From positions 1 to 64,000 of the forward strand of contig CAVWQS010000002.1 of assembly GCA_963757155.1 (NCBI GenBank): a stretch of DNA of 64,000 nt, written 5' to 3'. This stretch comes from DASXQK01 sp963757155 (GTDB lineage Bacteria > Pseudomonadota > Alphaproteobacteria > Dongiales > Dongiaceae). How positions within the stretch are numbered: the stretch's first letter is position 1; each line of letters begins with the position of its first letter. Positions 1-8,915 of this stretch are shown here, piece by piece. The translations under genes were made by a program, and so were the position numbers. A model generated the notes under the pieces. That model saw only the letters and a list, made by a program, of their open reading frames with translations. It ran no database searches and was not told where the DNA came from.

Positions 1-126
1 CCGCGGCGACGTGTCCGTTGGTGAGCGCCAACAGCCTGTGCGCAGCAACCATCTCGTCGTCGAGCAGATAGCGCTCGATGCATTCGACCCCACGAGCGAG
101 GGCTGAAACAGCACTCCGAGCGGCAG

Positions 127-1518
127 TTGACAAAACTGTCAGCGAGCATCGAGCAATTCGGGTTCATCGTGCCCGTGCTGGTGGATGAACACCTTAAAGT
201 CGTCGCAGGCCAAGCTCGGCTCGATGCGGCGCGTCGGATCGGGCTGGCGACTGTCCCAGCGATCCGGTTGAGCCACCTGACCGAGAGTCAGATCAGGGCT
301 TTCCGGATTGCCGACAATCGCCTGGCCGAGCTTGGTACCTGGAACGAGCAGGCGCTTGGGCTGGAACTCCGGGAATTGTCCTTCTTGGACCTGGATTTCA
401 GCCTCGAGCTGACAGGCTTCGAAACCGCTCAGATCGACATCCTGATCGAGGGGGTCGATGATGCGGGTATAAACGACGACGATGAACTGCCCATACCAGC
501 ATCCGGGCCGGCCGTGTCTCGCTTGGGCGACCTCTGGCGACTGGGTGAGCACCTGCTTCTTTGTGGTGATGCGCTAAAGCCCGAGAGCTACGACCACTTA
601 ATGGCGGGAGAGGAAGGCCCGTCTGGTCTTCACCGACCCACCCTATAACGTCCGGGTATCGGGCCACGTCAGTGGACTTGGTCGGGTACGCCACCGGGAA
701 TTTGTCATGGCTTCCGGCGAGATGTCGGAACAGCAATTCACGACGTTCCTGGAGTCGTCTCCGGTGTCTCGCGGACCAACTGGTCGATGGCGGCGTGCTC
801 TACGCCTGCATGGATTTCCGGCACCATCACGAGCTAGGAACGGCCTATCGCACCGCAGGTCTTCAGCTCTTGAATGTCTGCACCTGGGTCAAGTCGAATG
901 CGGGTATGGGAGCTTTCTACCGCTCCCAGCACGAATTGGTATTCGTTCTGAAGGCTGGGGATGCGCCGCACGTCAATAATGTGCAGCTGGGCAGATATGG
1001 CCGCTACCGCACGAATGTGTGGGAATACGCAGGCGTCAACACCTGGGGGCGAGACCGGCAGGAGGAGCTTGCCATGCACCCCACCGTCAAGCCGGTCGCT
1101 TTGGTTGCGGATGCGATCCGCGACGGCAGCCGGCGGGGAAATGGTGCTCGACGCATTTGCGGGCTCGGGCACAACCATCATCGCCGCGGAGCGCACCGGG
1201 CGCATAGCCCGGGCGCTGGAGCTCGACGCTGCATATGTCGACGTATGCCTGCGCCGCTGGCAGAGGGCGACGGGGAAGCAGGCCGTCCATACCGAGCTCG
1301 GGATTCCATTCGACGAAGTCGCTGCCCGCAGGAGGAAGGACGGCAATTCGAACTCTGCCACCGCGCCCGCATCGAATGCGCCTCCAGATCAGAACCTAGC
1401 CCCGCCGCCCCAGCCGGTCCTGGCCCTTGCCAAACTACCATTAGCCGACCCACCCCTGGCTCCCGTGCGCGATCGCCCCCGACGGATCGGTGGACCGACC
1501 GGCTTCGAGCCCCGCTAG
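127..1518 (+). pseudogene. Frame-disrupted phage-type ParB-like domain / DNA adenine methylase fusion
   Basis: Such proteins join a ParB/Spo0J-like N-terminal domain to a DNA methyltransferase and occur in prophages. The first 173 codons, from a TTG at 127, carry FGFIVPVLVDE, VVAGQARLDAARRIG and RIADNRLAE, typical of the ParB-like part. The methylase continues in other frames: catalytic DPPYNV at 635-652, HPTVKP at 1077-1094, and the AdoMet-binding DAFAGSGTT at 1150-1176. Frame changes near 611, 760 and 1126 are needed to join the pieces, yet the pieces themselves hold no stops. The reading frame also stays open upstream to position 25, so the true start is unsure. The 3' end is uncertain because the last frame becomes low complexity after about 1370. 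Family call is firm; whether it is a pseudogene or a sequencing artefact is open. Confidence 0.75.
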
Positions 1519-1533
1519 CACTGGAGGTCGATT

Positions 1534-2059
1534 ATGTCCCCGAAGATAAAGGTGCTGTCGGGCACCGGCTACGAGGTCGGCTATGGCCGACCTCCGCGGC
1601 ACACCCGGTTTAGGCCGGGCCAAACCGGCAACCCCAAAGGCCGCCCTCGCAAGGATACGAGCCTGTCGGCGATCCTAGAGAGATCGTTGCACAAGCAGGT
1701 GATGATCCGAAGCGGCGGTCGCCGAGAAGCGCATGTCACTCGCCGAAGCCCTGATTCACCAGATCCTGACCGATGCTACCCGGGGCGATCGCCATGCGCG
1801 AGCTTGATCCTGAAGCTAGGCAATTCGCGAGCCGCGATGGCGGCGAAGGTCGCCCATCTGGCCAATGACAACGAGGAGGCAGATCACATCTTGCCGGCGG
1901 ACCAGGCGCTCCTGGACCAGCTCAAATGTGAGCTGCGCGAGGAAGCCCTGCAGGACGCCGAGAGGGGCGTCCCTTCACCGCCGGCCCCAACCGCGACCGG
2001 AACCAGCGGCACGCCAATCAGAGCCAGACCCAGACCGCGGCGGGAGACGGAAATCATGA
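1534..2059 (+). pseudogene. DUF5681-domain protein, frame-disrupted
   Basis: The N-terminus contains RFRPGQTGNPKGRPRK, the signature of DUF5681 proteins, which commonly sit just upstream of phage-type terminases. From the ATG at 1534 the protein reads well to about 1717. It then continues in a second frame (KRMSLAEALIHQILTD, about 1730-1780), and the ILPADQALLDQLK segment returns to the first frame near 1890. One of the possible 3' frames ends in TGA at 2057-2059, overlapping the ATG of the terminase at 2056, which would give an ATGA junction. Function is unknown; the neighbour suggests a role in phage packaging or a packaging-derived element. Confidence 0.6.
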
Positions 2060-3556
2060 CCTCCCAAAATCGCGCGCTCCTTGATGCTGCGCTAAGGGAC
2101 CGGCTGCATCTTTTCGTCCAAAAATGCTGCACAGCACTATACCCGGGCACGCCCTTCGAGCCGAACTGGCATATCGAGGCCATGTGCCACCAGCTGGAGA
2201 GGGTAAGGCGGGGAGAGGTCCAGCGCCTTTTGATCACTGTTCCGCCGCGATACCTGAAGTCGATGTGCGGGTCGGTGGGCTTCGTCGCCTTCTGCTTGGG
2301 CCATGACCCACGCCTTAAGTTCCTTGTCGCGAGCTATGGCCCGCAGCTGGCCGCCGAACATGCCAGAGACTTCCAGAAGATCCTGGAGGCCGATTGGTAC
2401 AAGTCGCTGTTCCCCAAGATGCGCAACAATCTCCGCAAGAATACGGAGATGGAGTTGATCACCGCGGAGGGCGGGGGCCGAAGGGCCCTGACGCTGAACG
2501 GTGCCATTACCGGGTTGGGTGCGGATATCCTGATCGTGGACGACCTAATGAAGGCCGCCGATGCACATTCACCGGTCGAGCGCGAGCGGGTCAAGGCCTA
2601 CTATCAGGACAGCCTGGTCTCGCGCCTCAATGACAAGCGGACGGGGCGCATCATCGTCATTCAGCAACGCCTTCACGAGGATGACCTCGCCGGTTTCCTG
2701 ATCGCGAACGGCAACTTCGAGCACCTCAATCTGACGGCCATTGCGGAGCGCGATGAACCATTCGATCTACCCGGAGGCCGGCGCCATAGGCGAAGTCGGG
2801 AGGACGCTCTGCATCAGCAGCGGGAACCGCTCGAGACCCTTGACCGCATCCGCCGGGAAATCGGGCCTGCCGCGTTCTCGGCGCAGTACCAACAATCCCC
2901 TGTCCCTCCGGGTGGTAACCTGATCCGGTGGGGTGGTTTCCTTCATACGACCCCGCGCTGCTGCGCACCGACTACCCTATGTTGTCCAGAGTTGGGACAC
3001 AGCGACGGAAATCGGCCGCCACAACGACTTCTCGGTCTGCATGACATTCGGCTGGTACCAGCGGGGGTGGAACCTGCTGGACATCTATCGGTCCAAGCTG
3101 GAGTACCCGGAGCTTCGACAAATGGTCATCGAGCAGCGACACCGATGGCATGCAGACCTCGTAATCATCGAAGCTTGCGGTGCCGGCACCGCCATCGCGC
3201 AGGAGCTGTGGCGAGAGTATCGAGGGATACACAGCTTCCGACCGCGGCAAAACAAGGAGGTTCGCCTGGTCGCTCAATCGGGCAGGATCAGTGACGGGGT
3301 TATTCGCCTTCCAGCGGATGCGCCTTGGTTGGATGCATTCCGGGACGAACTGATCGCCTTTCCCAACGGGAGGCATGACGACCAGGTTGACACCCTATCC
3401 CAGTTCCTGGAGTGGGCCGATCCATACTATGTCGAGAGACGGATCGATCGCCTGCCGCACAATGGGCGACCTTCGGGCAGGCCCCGACCCCCGGGGCGGA
3501 CCAGAGAGGAGAGAACTTCTGTATTGCGGATTCGCGCTAAAGGGTGGCCACAATGA
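2056..3556 (+). pseudogene. Phage terminase large subunit (TerL-like), frame-disrupted
   Basis: TerL is the ATPase-nuclease that cuts and pumps phage DNA into capsids. The ATPase half reads from ATG 2056 to about 2930, with LLITVPPRYLKS in the nucleotide-loop position and ADILIVDDLMKA as the acidic Walker B strand. The nuclease half reads in another frame from about 2980: VVQSWDTATEIGRHNDFSV, then ACGAGTAIAQELW and the metal-binding HDDQVDTL near 3376-3400. A third frame bridges them (PSYDPALLRTDYP, about 2940-2980). One extra base near 2935 and another near 2982 would make a continuous protein of about 500 residues, the usual length. No portal or capsid gene follows, so a functional phage is unlikely here. 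Confidence 0.8.
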
Positions 3557-3723
3557 GGGCGAGCAAGGCCATGGCCGAGGGCGGCCGAACGGTTGGTTGT
3601 TTCATGATCCGGGGGAGCTGAACAACGCCACCTTCTTATCGCCGAAACGACTGGATACGGTCGGCGAAGGAAGCATTGGTGTCCTCCACGGCGGCATTTC
3701 GCCGCCCCAACGAGGAGGACAAC

Positions 3724-4329
3724 ATGCCCAAGCTCACCGATGCGCAGCTCATAATTCTCTCGGCCGCCGCGAAGCGCGACGGCGGTTCGATCTTGCCCCT
3801 GCCGAAGAATCTCAAGATCAACTCAAAGGCGGCGAGCAGCATGCTCAACCACCTGCTCAAGAAGGAATTGATCGTCGAACAGCCCGCAGCGCCCGAGGCG
3901 CCCGCATGGCGCGACAATGGCAACGGCCAACGCCTGATGCTGGTCCTCACCGATGCCGGTATACGCGCGATCGGGATAGAGCCGAAGGGTGATCTTGAGG
4001 CGGTCGACGTTCCGGCCAAGAAACAGCCGCGCAAGGGACGGGCGGGGTCAGCGAAGTCGCGAGCGACCAAGGCGCGAGGGGGTCGGGGCGCCCGGACGGC
4101 GCCGGCCACGAGCGCGCCAGCTCCCCGCGCCGGCTCCAAGCAGGCAAAGGTCATCGATCTGCTGTCCCGGCCCACGGGCGCCAATATGGTCGACTTGGTC
4201 AAGGCCACCGGCTGGCAGGCCCATTCGCTGCGCGGGGTCATCTCCGGCGCCCTCAAGAAGAAGCTCGGCCTCGCCGTCGTCAGCGAGAAGACAAAGTCGG
4301 GCGAGCGGCGTTATCGCATCGCGGGCTAA
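3724..4329 (+). CDS. DUF3489 domain-containing protein
   Basis: The protein has 201 residues. The ATG at 3724 follows a strong GAGGAGG ribosome site; an upstream in-frame start at 3676 lacks one. The N-terminal third (about 1-65, LTDAQLIILSAAAKRDGG) looks like a small winged-helix unit. A basic, Ala/Lys/Arg-rich linker covers about 95-140. The DUF3489 domain is at about 140-201 (SKQAKVIDLLSRPTGA, TGWQAHSLRGVISG), also helix-turn-helix-like. DUF3489 proteins are often found beside DUF2924 proteins and large serine recombinases, as here, and may assist or control the recombinase; that is inference. It is the only unbroken gene in the left 6.5 kb. Confidence 0.8.
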   Translation: MPKLTDAQLIILSAAAKRDGGSILPLPKNLKINSKAASSMLNHLLKKELIVEQPAAPEAPAWRDNGNGQRLMLVLTDAGIRAIGIEPKGDLEAVDVPAKKQPRKGRAGSAKSRATKARGGRGARTAPATSAPAPRAGSKQAKVIDLLSRPTGANMVDLVKATGWQAHSLRGVISGALKKKLGLAVVSEKTKSGERRYRIAG

Positions 4330-4381
4330 AGGCCGACGATGGCACGCCGGATCAAAGAATTCCCCGGTCGCGGGGATTCCA

Positions 4382-4871
4382 ATGCAGATGGCCACGGCAG
4401 CCCCGTGGCCATCGACCTTCGTGAAGCACCTGCATCTCGATCTCGATGCTCAGATCGAGGCCCTGGGCTGCATGACCGTCGCCGAACTGCGCGATGCATG
4501 GTCTCGGTCGTTCGGCGAGGTACCGCCCGGCCAGGGACGAGACCTTCTGCGCCGGCAACTCGCCTGGCGGCTCCAGGCCCGGGCCCATGGGGATCTATGC
4601 CCCAACACCAAGCGCCGGATCCGTCGGTTGCATCAGACGTTCGAGGGCCGAGCCGGGCTTCACACCCTCGCCCACCTTCGATCTGCCGCCGGGCACCGTT
4701 CTCACTCGGGAATGGCAGGGGGCGCTCATCGCGTCCCAGGTCCTCCAGGGAGGCTTCGCCTATGCCGGCCAGCAGTTTGCCTCACTGTCCGAAGTTGCCC
4801 GCCGTATCACCGGCACCCGCTGGTCGGGACCGGCCTTCTTCGGGCTCGAGGTGTCCGGTAAAACAAAATGA
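4382..4871 (+). pseudogene. DUF2924 domain-containing protein, one frame change
   Basis: The first part (ATG 4382, alternative 4388) contains LGCMTVAELRDAW and RDLLRRQLAWRLQ, the usual DUF2924 opening. The second part, from about 4650, reads in the next frame and carries PPGTVLTREWQG, FASLSEVARRITGTRWSGP and FFGL, the conserved DUF2924 end. A single base change near 4650 would restore a protein of about 160 residues. The stop TGA (4869-4871) overlaps the ATG of the recombinase (4868), so the two are probably translated together. DUF2924 proteins are of unknown function and occur next to recombinases in alphaproteobacterial mobile segments. Confidence 0.7.
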
Positions 4872-6509
4872 CCCGCAAACCCCGCCTGCGCTGCGCCATC
4901 TATACCCGCAAGTCCTCCGAGGAAGGCCTGGAGCAATCCTTTAACTCCCTGCAGGCCCAGCGAGAGGCCTGCGAGGCCTACATCAAGAGTCAGGCCCATG
5001 AGGGCTGGGTTCTGATACCCACCCTCTATGACGATGGCGGGTTCTCCGGCGGCTCCATGGAGCGTCCGGCCCTGCAACGTCTCCTGGCCGACATCGCCGC
5101 GGGCCAGATCGATACCATCGTGGTCTACAAGGTCGACCGGCTCACCCGGTCGCTTTCCGACTTTGCCAAGATCGTCGAGATCTTTGATGCCAGGGCGTCT
5201 CCTTCGTCTCCGTCACCCAGCAGTTCAACACCACCACCTCATGGGGCGGCTGACCCTCAACGTCCTGCTGTCCTTCGCCCAGTTCGAGCGGGAGGTCACC
5301 GGGGAGCGCATCCGGGACAAGTCGCCGCCTCGCAAGCCAAGGGCATGTGGATGGGTGGCGTCCCCCCCCTGGGTTATGACGTCGTGGATCGCAAGCTCGT
5401 GGTCAACCGCCCGAGGCCGAGAGGGTGCGGCTCATATTTGAGCGTACGCCCGGCTCGGCTGCGTCGCCAGGCTGGCCAAGAGCCTCTGGCAGGACGGTAT
5501 CGTGAGCAAGCGATGGCAGACGCAAGCCGGCACGACGCGGGGCGGCGCACATTTCGGCAGAGGCGCGCTCTATCACCTGCTCCAAAACCGGATCTATCTC
5601 GGGCTGATTGTCCACAAGGCCGATGCCCACCTCGGGCAGCATGAGCCGATCGTGCCTCAGGACCTCTGGGACCGGGTCCAGGCACGGTTGACGGGCAACC
5701 GGCAGGTGGCGGATCGGGAGACCGAAGGAACACCAGTCGACCAGCCCCTCCTCGGCCGGATGTTCGACGATCGCGGCAACAGGATCAGCCCGGTGCATGC
5801 CAGGAAGAAGAACGGCATCCGCTACCGCTACTATGTCAGCCAGGCCCTGCTGGCCGGCGAGCCTGATAAAGCTGGATCGGTCGCCCGGGATCGGCGCCCG
5901 AGATCGAGCGCATCGTCGAGCATCAAATTATTCGTCTGCTGCCGGAGCCCGAGCAACGAGCCTGGGCCAGGCAAGATATTGCCGAGCGCGTCTCCCGAGT
6001 TGCGGGCCATCGTACAGCGCGTGGTCATAGGGCGGGACGCCGTCGAGATCGGCATCGACGATATGCGCTGCGCCCGGCGCAGGCAACGGGCGCCCGCCGT
6101 CCCAGACCGCTGATCAGTGACCCCCACCCCGCCAGGACAATTTCTGTCCCGGTCCGCGTCAGGAGCACGGGCCGCGCCAGAGTACATCGGAGCCAGCGGA
6201 GCGGTCAAGGAAGGGTCATCGCTCCCCGTCCTGATCGTTCGCTGATCAGGGCGCTGGTCCGCGCTCATCACTGGCGTGACCGCCTCAGAATCCGGCGAGG
6301 CCAACTCCACCTTCGATCTCGCTCGCCAGGAGGGTTGTCACGTCCGCTACATACGCAATATCCTCAAGCTTGCCTTCGTCGCTCCTGACATTGCAGAGGC
6401 GATCCTAGACGGGCGTCAGCCGGCCCACCTCGCCTTGGCTGACGTCATCCGCGCCGACCTTCCCGACGACTGGTCGGCCCAGCGTAGGTTGCTCGGCTTC
6501 CACGCCTGA
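4868..6509 (+). pseudogene. Large serine recombinase, several frame changes
   Basis: The resolvase-type catalytic domain reads from ATG 4868: AIYTRKSSEEGLEQSFNSL includes the nucleophilic-serine region, followed by YDDGGFSGGSMERPALQ and VVYKVDRLTRSLSDF. The rest shifts frame repeatedly: TLNVLLSFAQFEREVTGERI (about 5250-5310), KGMWMGGVPPLGYD (about 5340-5380), the recombinase-domain segment GALYHLLQNRIYLG (about 5560-5600), and a C-terminal helix-turn-helix tail ending in DDWSAQRRLLGFHA at 6509. Missing single bases near 5192, 5239, 5321 and 5410 would each restore the frame, and no other stops intervene. The total length matches a 540-residue family member. This is the likely mobility gene of the segment; whether it is active cannot be decided from this sequence. 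Confidence 0.75.
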
Positions 6510-6710
6510 GCTGACGCGCAACCTGATGCTTGCCAAAAGTGGGACTCGCGAATTAGGGGCCCGGAGAAAGCCGGCCCAATGCCCCCTGAACTGCCCGAAA
6601 ATCCCCTAAATCTTGGCCGCCGGAAGTGCCTCAGTCATCGGCCAAGCCTCGGAACTCTCGAGGCAATACGGGACGAGCCGGACTGACGGAGGCCAGTTCG
6701 TCAGACTAGG

Positions 6711-6800
6711 TGGCGGAGGGGGAGGGATTCGAACCCCCGATGCCCTTGCGGGCATAACGGTTTTCGAGACCGCCGCGTTCAACCGCTCTGCCACCCCTCC
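6711..6800 (-). tRNA. tRNA-Ser (anticodon CGA)
   Basis: On the minus strand a 90-nt cloverleaf runs from GGAGGGG at 6800 to an encoded CCA at 6711-6713. The 7-bp acceptor stem GGAGGGG/CCCCTCC is perfect, the T loop contains GGTTCGAATCC, and the anticodon stem-loop has CTCGAAA with anticodon CGA, reading UCG. A long variable arm (ATGCCCGCAAGGGCAT) confirms serine identity. Its 3' end faces the broken mobile segment to the left, the usual side for integration next to a tRNA. Confidence 0.97.
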
Positions 6801-6869
6801 GCGGGGCTTGGCGGGGCGGTGGGTCTGGGGTTGGTCCAGGCCGCCCTGCCAAGCGAAAAACGGGCCGGG

Positions 6870-6898
6870 ACGATAGCGAAGAGGGGCGCCAGCTTCAA
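6870..6898 (-). promoter_or_regulatory. Predicted sigma-70 promoter of the tRNA-Ser gene
   Basis: Reading the minus strand, TTGAAG (6898-6893) and TATCGT (6875-6870) are separated by 17 bp. Transcription would start near 6863, giving a 60-nt leader before the tRNA. The match is good for an alphaproteobacterial housekeeping promoter. Confidence 0.6.
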
Positions 6899-6967
6899 GG
6901 GGCCGCCGGGGCCCCGGTCGGGTTTCTCGCGGGGTGTCCGGGGGCAGGCCGGGCGGCGGGAATCCCA

Positions 6968-6995
6968 TTGACACCCCGCCGCCGGTGGCTATAGT
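6968..6995 (+). promoter_or_regulatory. Predicted sigma-70 promoter of rplU-rpmA
   Basis: A perfect -35 TTGACA (6968-6973) and a -10 TATAGT (6990-6995) with 16 bp between them lie about 60 bp upstream of the rplU start. This is the cleanest promoter in the window, as expected for ribosomal-protein genes. Confidence 0.75.
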
Positions 6996-7054
6996 CCGCG
7001 GCTTCCAGCGGACACCCCTGGGTGGCCGCGACCCCAATCATGCGCGTCAGAACC

Positions 7055-7408
7055 ATGTTCGCAGTGCTCAAAACCGGCGGCAAGCAATACAAGGTCGCCA
7101 AGAACGACATCATCGAGATCGAGCGCCTGCCCGGCGAGGCCGGCGAGACGATCGTCTTCGACCAGATTCTGATGGTCGGCGACGGCACTGGCGCCACGGC
7201 GGGTGCGCCCTTGATCGCCGGCGCTTCGGTGGCGGGAACGCTGCTGGAGCAGGCCAAGGGCGACAAGGTCATCGTCTTCAAGAAGCGCCGCCGCCACAAT
7301 TACCGGCGCAAGCGCGGCCATCGCCAGGAGCTGTCGGTCGTGCGGATCGACGAGATCCTGACCGACGGCGCCAAGCCGGCGGCGAAGGCCGCGGCGGCCG
7401 AGGCATAA
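7055..7408 (+). CDS. rplU: 50S ribosomal protein L21
   Basis: The 117-residue protein is bL21, a component of the large ribosomal subunit that binds 23S rRNA. It begins MFAVLKTGGKQYKV, the family's standard start, so the ATG at 7055 is preferred over an in-frame ATG at 7040. The KKRRRHNYRRKRGHRQ block (about 72-90) is the conserved RNA-binding signature. A short Ala/Lys tail follows, common in alphaproteobacteria. It heads an rplU-rpmA operon with a 12-bp gap to rpmA and lies behind a strong promoter at 6968. Confidence 0.98.
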   Translation: MFAVLKTGGKQYKVAKNDIIEIERLPGEAGETIVFDQILMVGDGTGATAGAPLIAGASVAGTLLEQAKGDKVIVFKKRRRHNYRRKRGHRQELSVVRIDEILTDGAKPAAKAAAAEA

Positions 7409-7420
7409 GGAGCAGGATCC

Positions 7421-7678
7421 ATGGCTCATAAGAAAGCAGGCGGTAGTTCCCGCAACGGGCGCGACAGCGCCGGCCGGCGGCTCGGCGTGAAGTGCTACGG
7501 CGGTCAGGACGTGATCGCCGGCAACATCATCCTGCGCCAGCGCGGCACCAAGTTTCATCCCGGCAGCAATGTCGGCATGGGCAAGGACCACACGATCTTC
7601 GCGACGGTCGAGGGCAAGGTCTCCTTCCATCGCACCACCGGCGGACGCACCCTCGTCTCCGTGGAGCCGCAGACCTAG
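7421..7678 (+). CDS. rpmA: 50S ribosomal protein L27
   Basis: The protein has 85 residues, the usual length for bL27, whose N-terminal tail reaches the peptidyl-transferase centre. It starts MAHKKAGGSSRNGRDS and contains GRRLGVKCYGGQ and GTKFHPGSNVGMGKDHT, all diagnostic. An AGGAG site lies about 7 bp before the ATG. It is second in the rplU-rpmA operon and is followed by a strong terminator at 7707-7741. Nothing is unusual about it. Confidence 0.98.
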   Translation: MAHKKAGGSSRNGRDSAGRRLGVKCYGGQDVIAGNIILRQRGTKFHPGSNVGMGKDHTIFATVEGKVSFHRTTGGRTLVSVEPQT

Positions 7679-7706
7679 CCCAACCCCGTCATCTCGCGTT
7701 CGATGA

Positions 7707-7741
7707 GGGGGAATGGCTCGCCATTCCCCCTTTTCATTTTT
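7707..7741 (+). terminator. Rho-independent terminator after rpmA
   Basis: A perfect 10-bp stem, GGGGGAATGG (7707-7716) with CCATTCCCCC (7721-7730), closes a CTCG loop and is followed by TTTTCATTTTT. It separates rplU-rpmA from obgE. Confidence 0.9.
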
Positions 7742-7795
7742 GGCCCCTTTTCACCCGGGCCCCTCGTCCTTCGGGGTCCGGCCCCGAGCTGAAGC

Positions 7796-8863
7796 ATGAA
7801 ATTTCTCGATCAATGCAAGATCTACGTGAAGAGCGGCGACGGCGGGGCCGGGGCCGTCTCCTTTCGCCGCGAGAAATTCATCGAGCTCGGCGGGCCTGAC
7901 GGCGGCCATGGCGGGCGCGGCGGCGACATCATCATCGAGGCCGTGCCCAATCTGAACACCCTGATCGATTATCGCTACCAGCAGCATTTCCGCGCCGGCC
8001 GCGGCAATCACGGCATGGGAAAGGACCGCAGCGGCGCCAGCGGCAAGACCCTGACCCTGAAGGTGCCGGTGGGGACCCAGATCCTCGACAATGACCGCGA
8101 GACCCTGCTCTTCGACCTGACCAAGCCGGGCCAGCGCATCGTGCTGTGCCGGGGCGGGGATGGCGGCTTCGGCAATGCCCATTTCAAGACCTCGACCAAC
8201 CGGGCACCCCGCCAATACGGCCCGGGCTTTCCCGGCGAGGAGCGCTGGATCTGGATGCGCCTGAAGCTGATCGCCGATGCCGGGCTGGTCGGCCTGCCCA
8301 ATGCCGGCAAATCGACCCTGCTGGCCGCCGTCAGCCGGGCCAAGCCCAAGATCGCGGACTACCCCTTCACCACCCTCACCCCCCAGCTCGGCGTCGTGCG
8401 CAGGGGCGATCGCGAATTCGTCCTCGCCGACATCCCCGGGCTGATCGAGGGGGCCCATGAAGGCGCGGGCCTCGGCGACCGTTTCCTCGGCCATGTCGAG
8501 CGCTGCGGCGTGCTGATCCATCTGGTCGACGGCACCGGGGAGAAGCTGGGCCAGGCCTACCGTACCATCCGCGCCGAGCTCGAGGCCTATAGCCCGAAGC
8601 TCGCCGCCAAGCCCGAGCTGGTCTGCCTCAACAAGATCGACGCCCTGGATCCCGAGACCATCGAGCGCAAGGCCCGCTCGCTGGCCCGCGCGGTCAAGGC
8701 CGCCGGCCCCGCCCAGGGCAGGCTGAGCAAAGTCATGCGCATCTCCGGCGTCAGCGGCAAGGGCGTGGATCAGCTGATCGAAGCCGCCTGGGCCGCCATC
8801 GAGGCCCATCGCGCCGCCACCGCGCCTTCGCCCGAGCCCGCCGAGGTGGAGCTGCTGTCATGA
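7796..8863 (+). CDS. obgE: GTPase ObgE/CgtA
   Basis: The protein has 355 residues and is an essential GTPase linked to 50S ribosome assembly and stress control. The glycine-rich Obg fold covers about 1-158 (GGHGGRGGDII, GGDGGFGNAHF). The G domain follows: GLPNAGKST (G1, about 167-175), FTTLT (G2), DIPGLIEGAHEGAGLG (G3), NKID (G4). It is the first gene of a conserved obgE-proB-proA series. The 3' end is part of a tandem duplication (8840-8915), and the TGA stop overlaps the ATG of a 12-codon reading frame that leads into proB. Confidence 0.97.
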   Translation: MKFLDQCKIYVKSGDGGAGAVSFRREKFIELGGPDGGHGGRGGDIIIEAVPNLNTLIDYRYQQHFRAGRGNHGMGKDRSGASGKTLTLKVPVGTQILDNDRETLLFDLTKPGQRIVLCRGGDGGFGNAHFKTSTNRAPRQYGPGFPGEERWIWMRLKLIADAGLVGLPNAGKSTLLAAVSRAKPKIADYPFTTLTPQLGVVRRGDREFVLADIPGLIEGAHEGAGLGDRFLGHVERCGVLIHLVDGTGEKLGQAYRTIRAELEAYSPKLAAKPELVCLNKIDALDPETIERKARSLARAVKAAGPAQGRLSKVMRISGVSGKGVDQLIEAAWAAIEAHRAATAPSPEPAEVELLS

Positions 8864-8915
8864 GCGCCCTCGGCCTGACAGCCGAGGTGGAGTCATGAGG
8901 GCCCTCGGCCTGACG
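8840..8915 (+). repeat. Tandem duplication at the obgE-proB junction, creating a 12-codon leader frame
   Basis: Copy 1 (8840-8880) and copy 2 (8881-8915) agree at 33 of 35 aligned bases; copy 2 lacks a 6-bp CTGCTG present in copy 1. Each copy carries TCATGA, an overlapping stop and start. As a result, ATG 8860 overlaps the obgE stop and opens a frame of 12 codons (starting MSALGLTA) that ends at 8896-8898, where it overlaps the proB ATG at 8895. The leader start MSALGLTA nearly equals the proB start MRALGLTA, so the leader looks like a duplicated gene start. Confidence 0.85.

Noticed and set aside
1..133. Possible minus-strand coding end (SALARGVECIERYLLDDE and onward) at the left edge
   Set aside because: Reads plausibly as a helical protein, but it is cut by the window edge, has only a TTG start, and overlaps the open plus-strand ParB-like frame. 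Too little to call.
6510..6710. Attachment-site duplicate of the tRNA-Ser 3' end
   Set aside because: No second copy of the tRNA end was found in this gap or elsewhere in the left 6.5 kb; the other att site, if any, lies outside the window.
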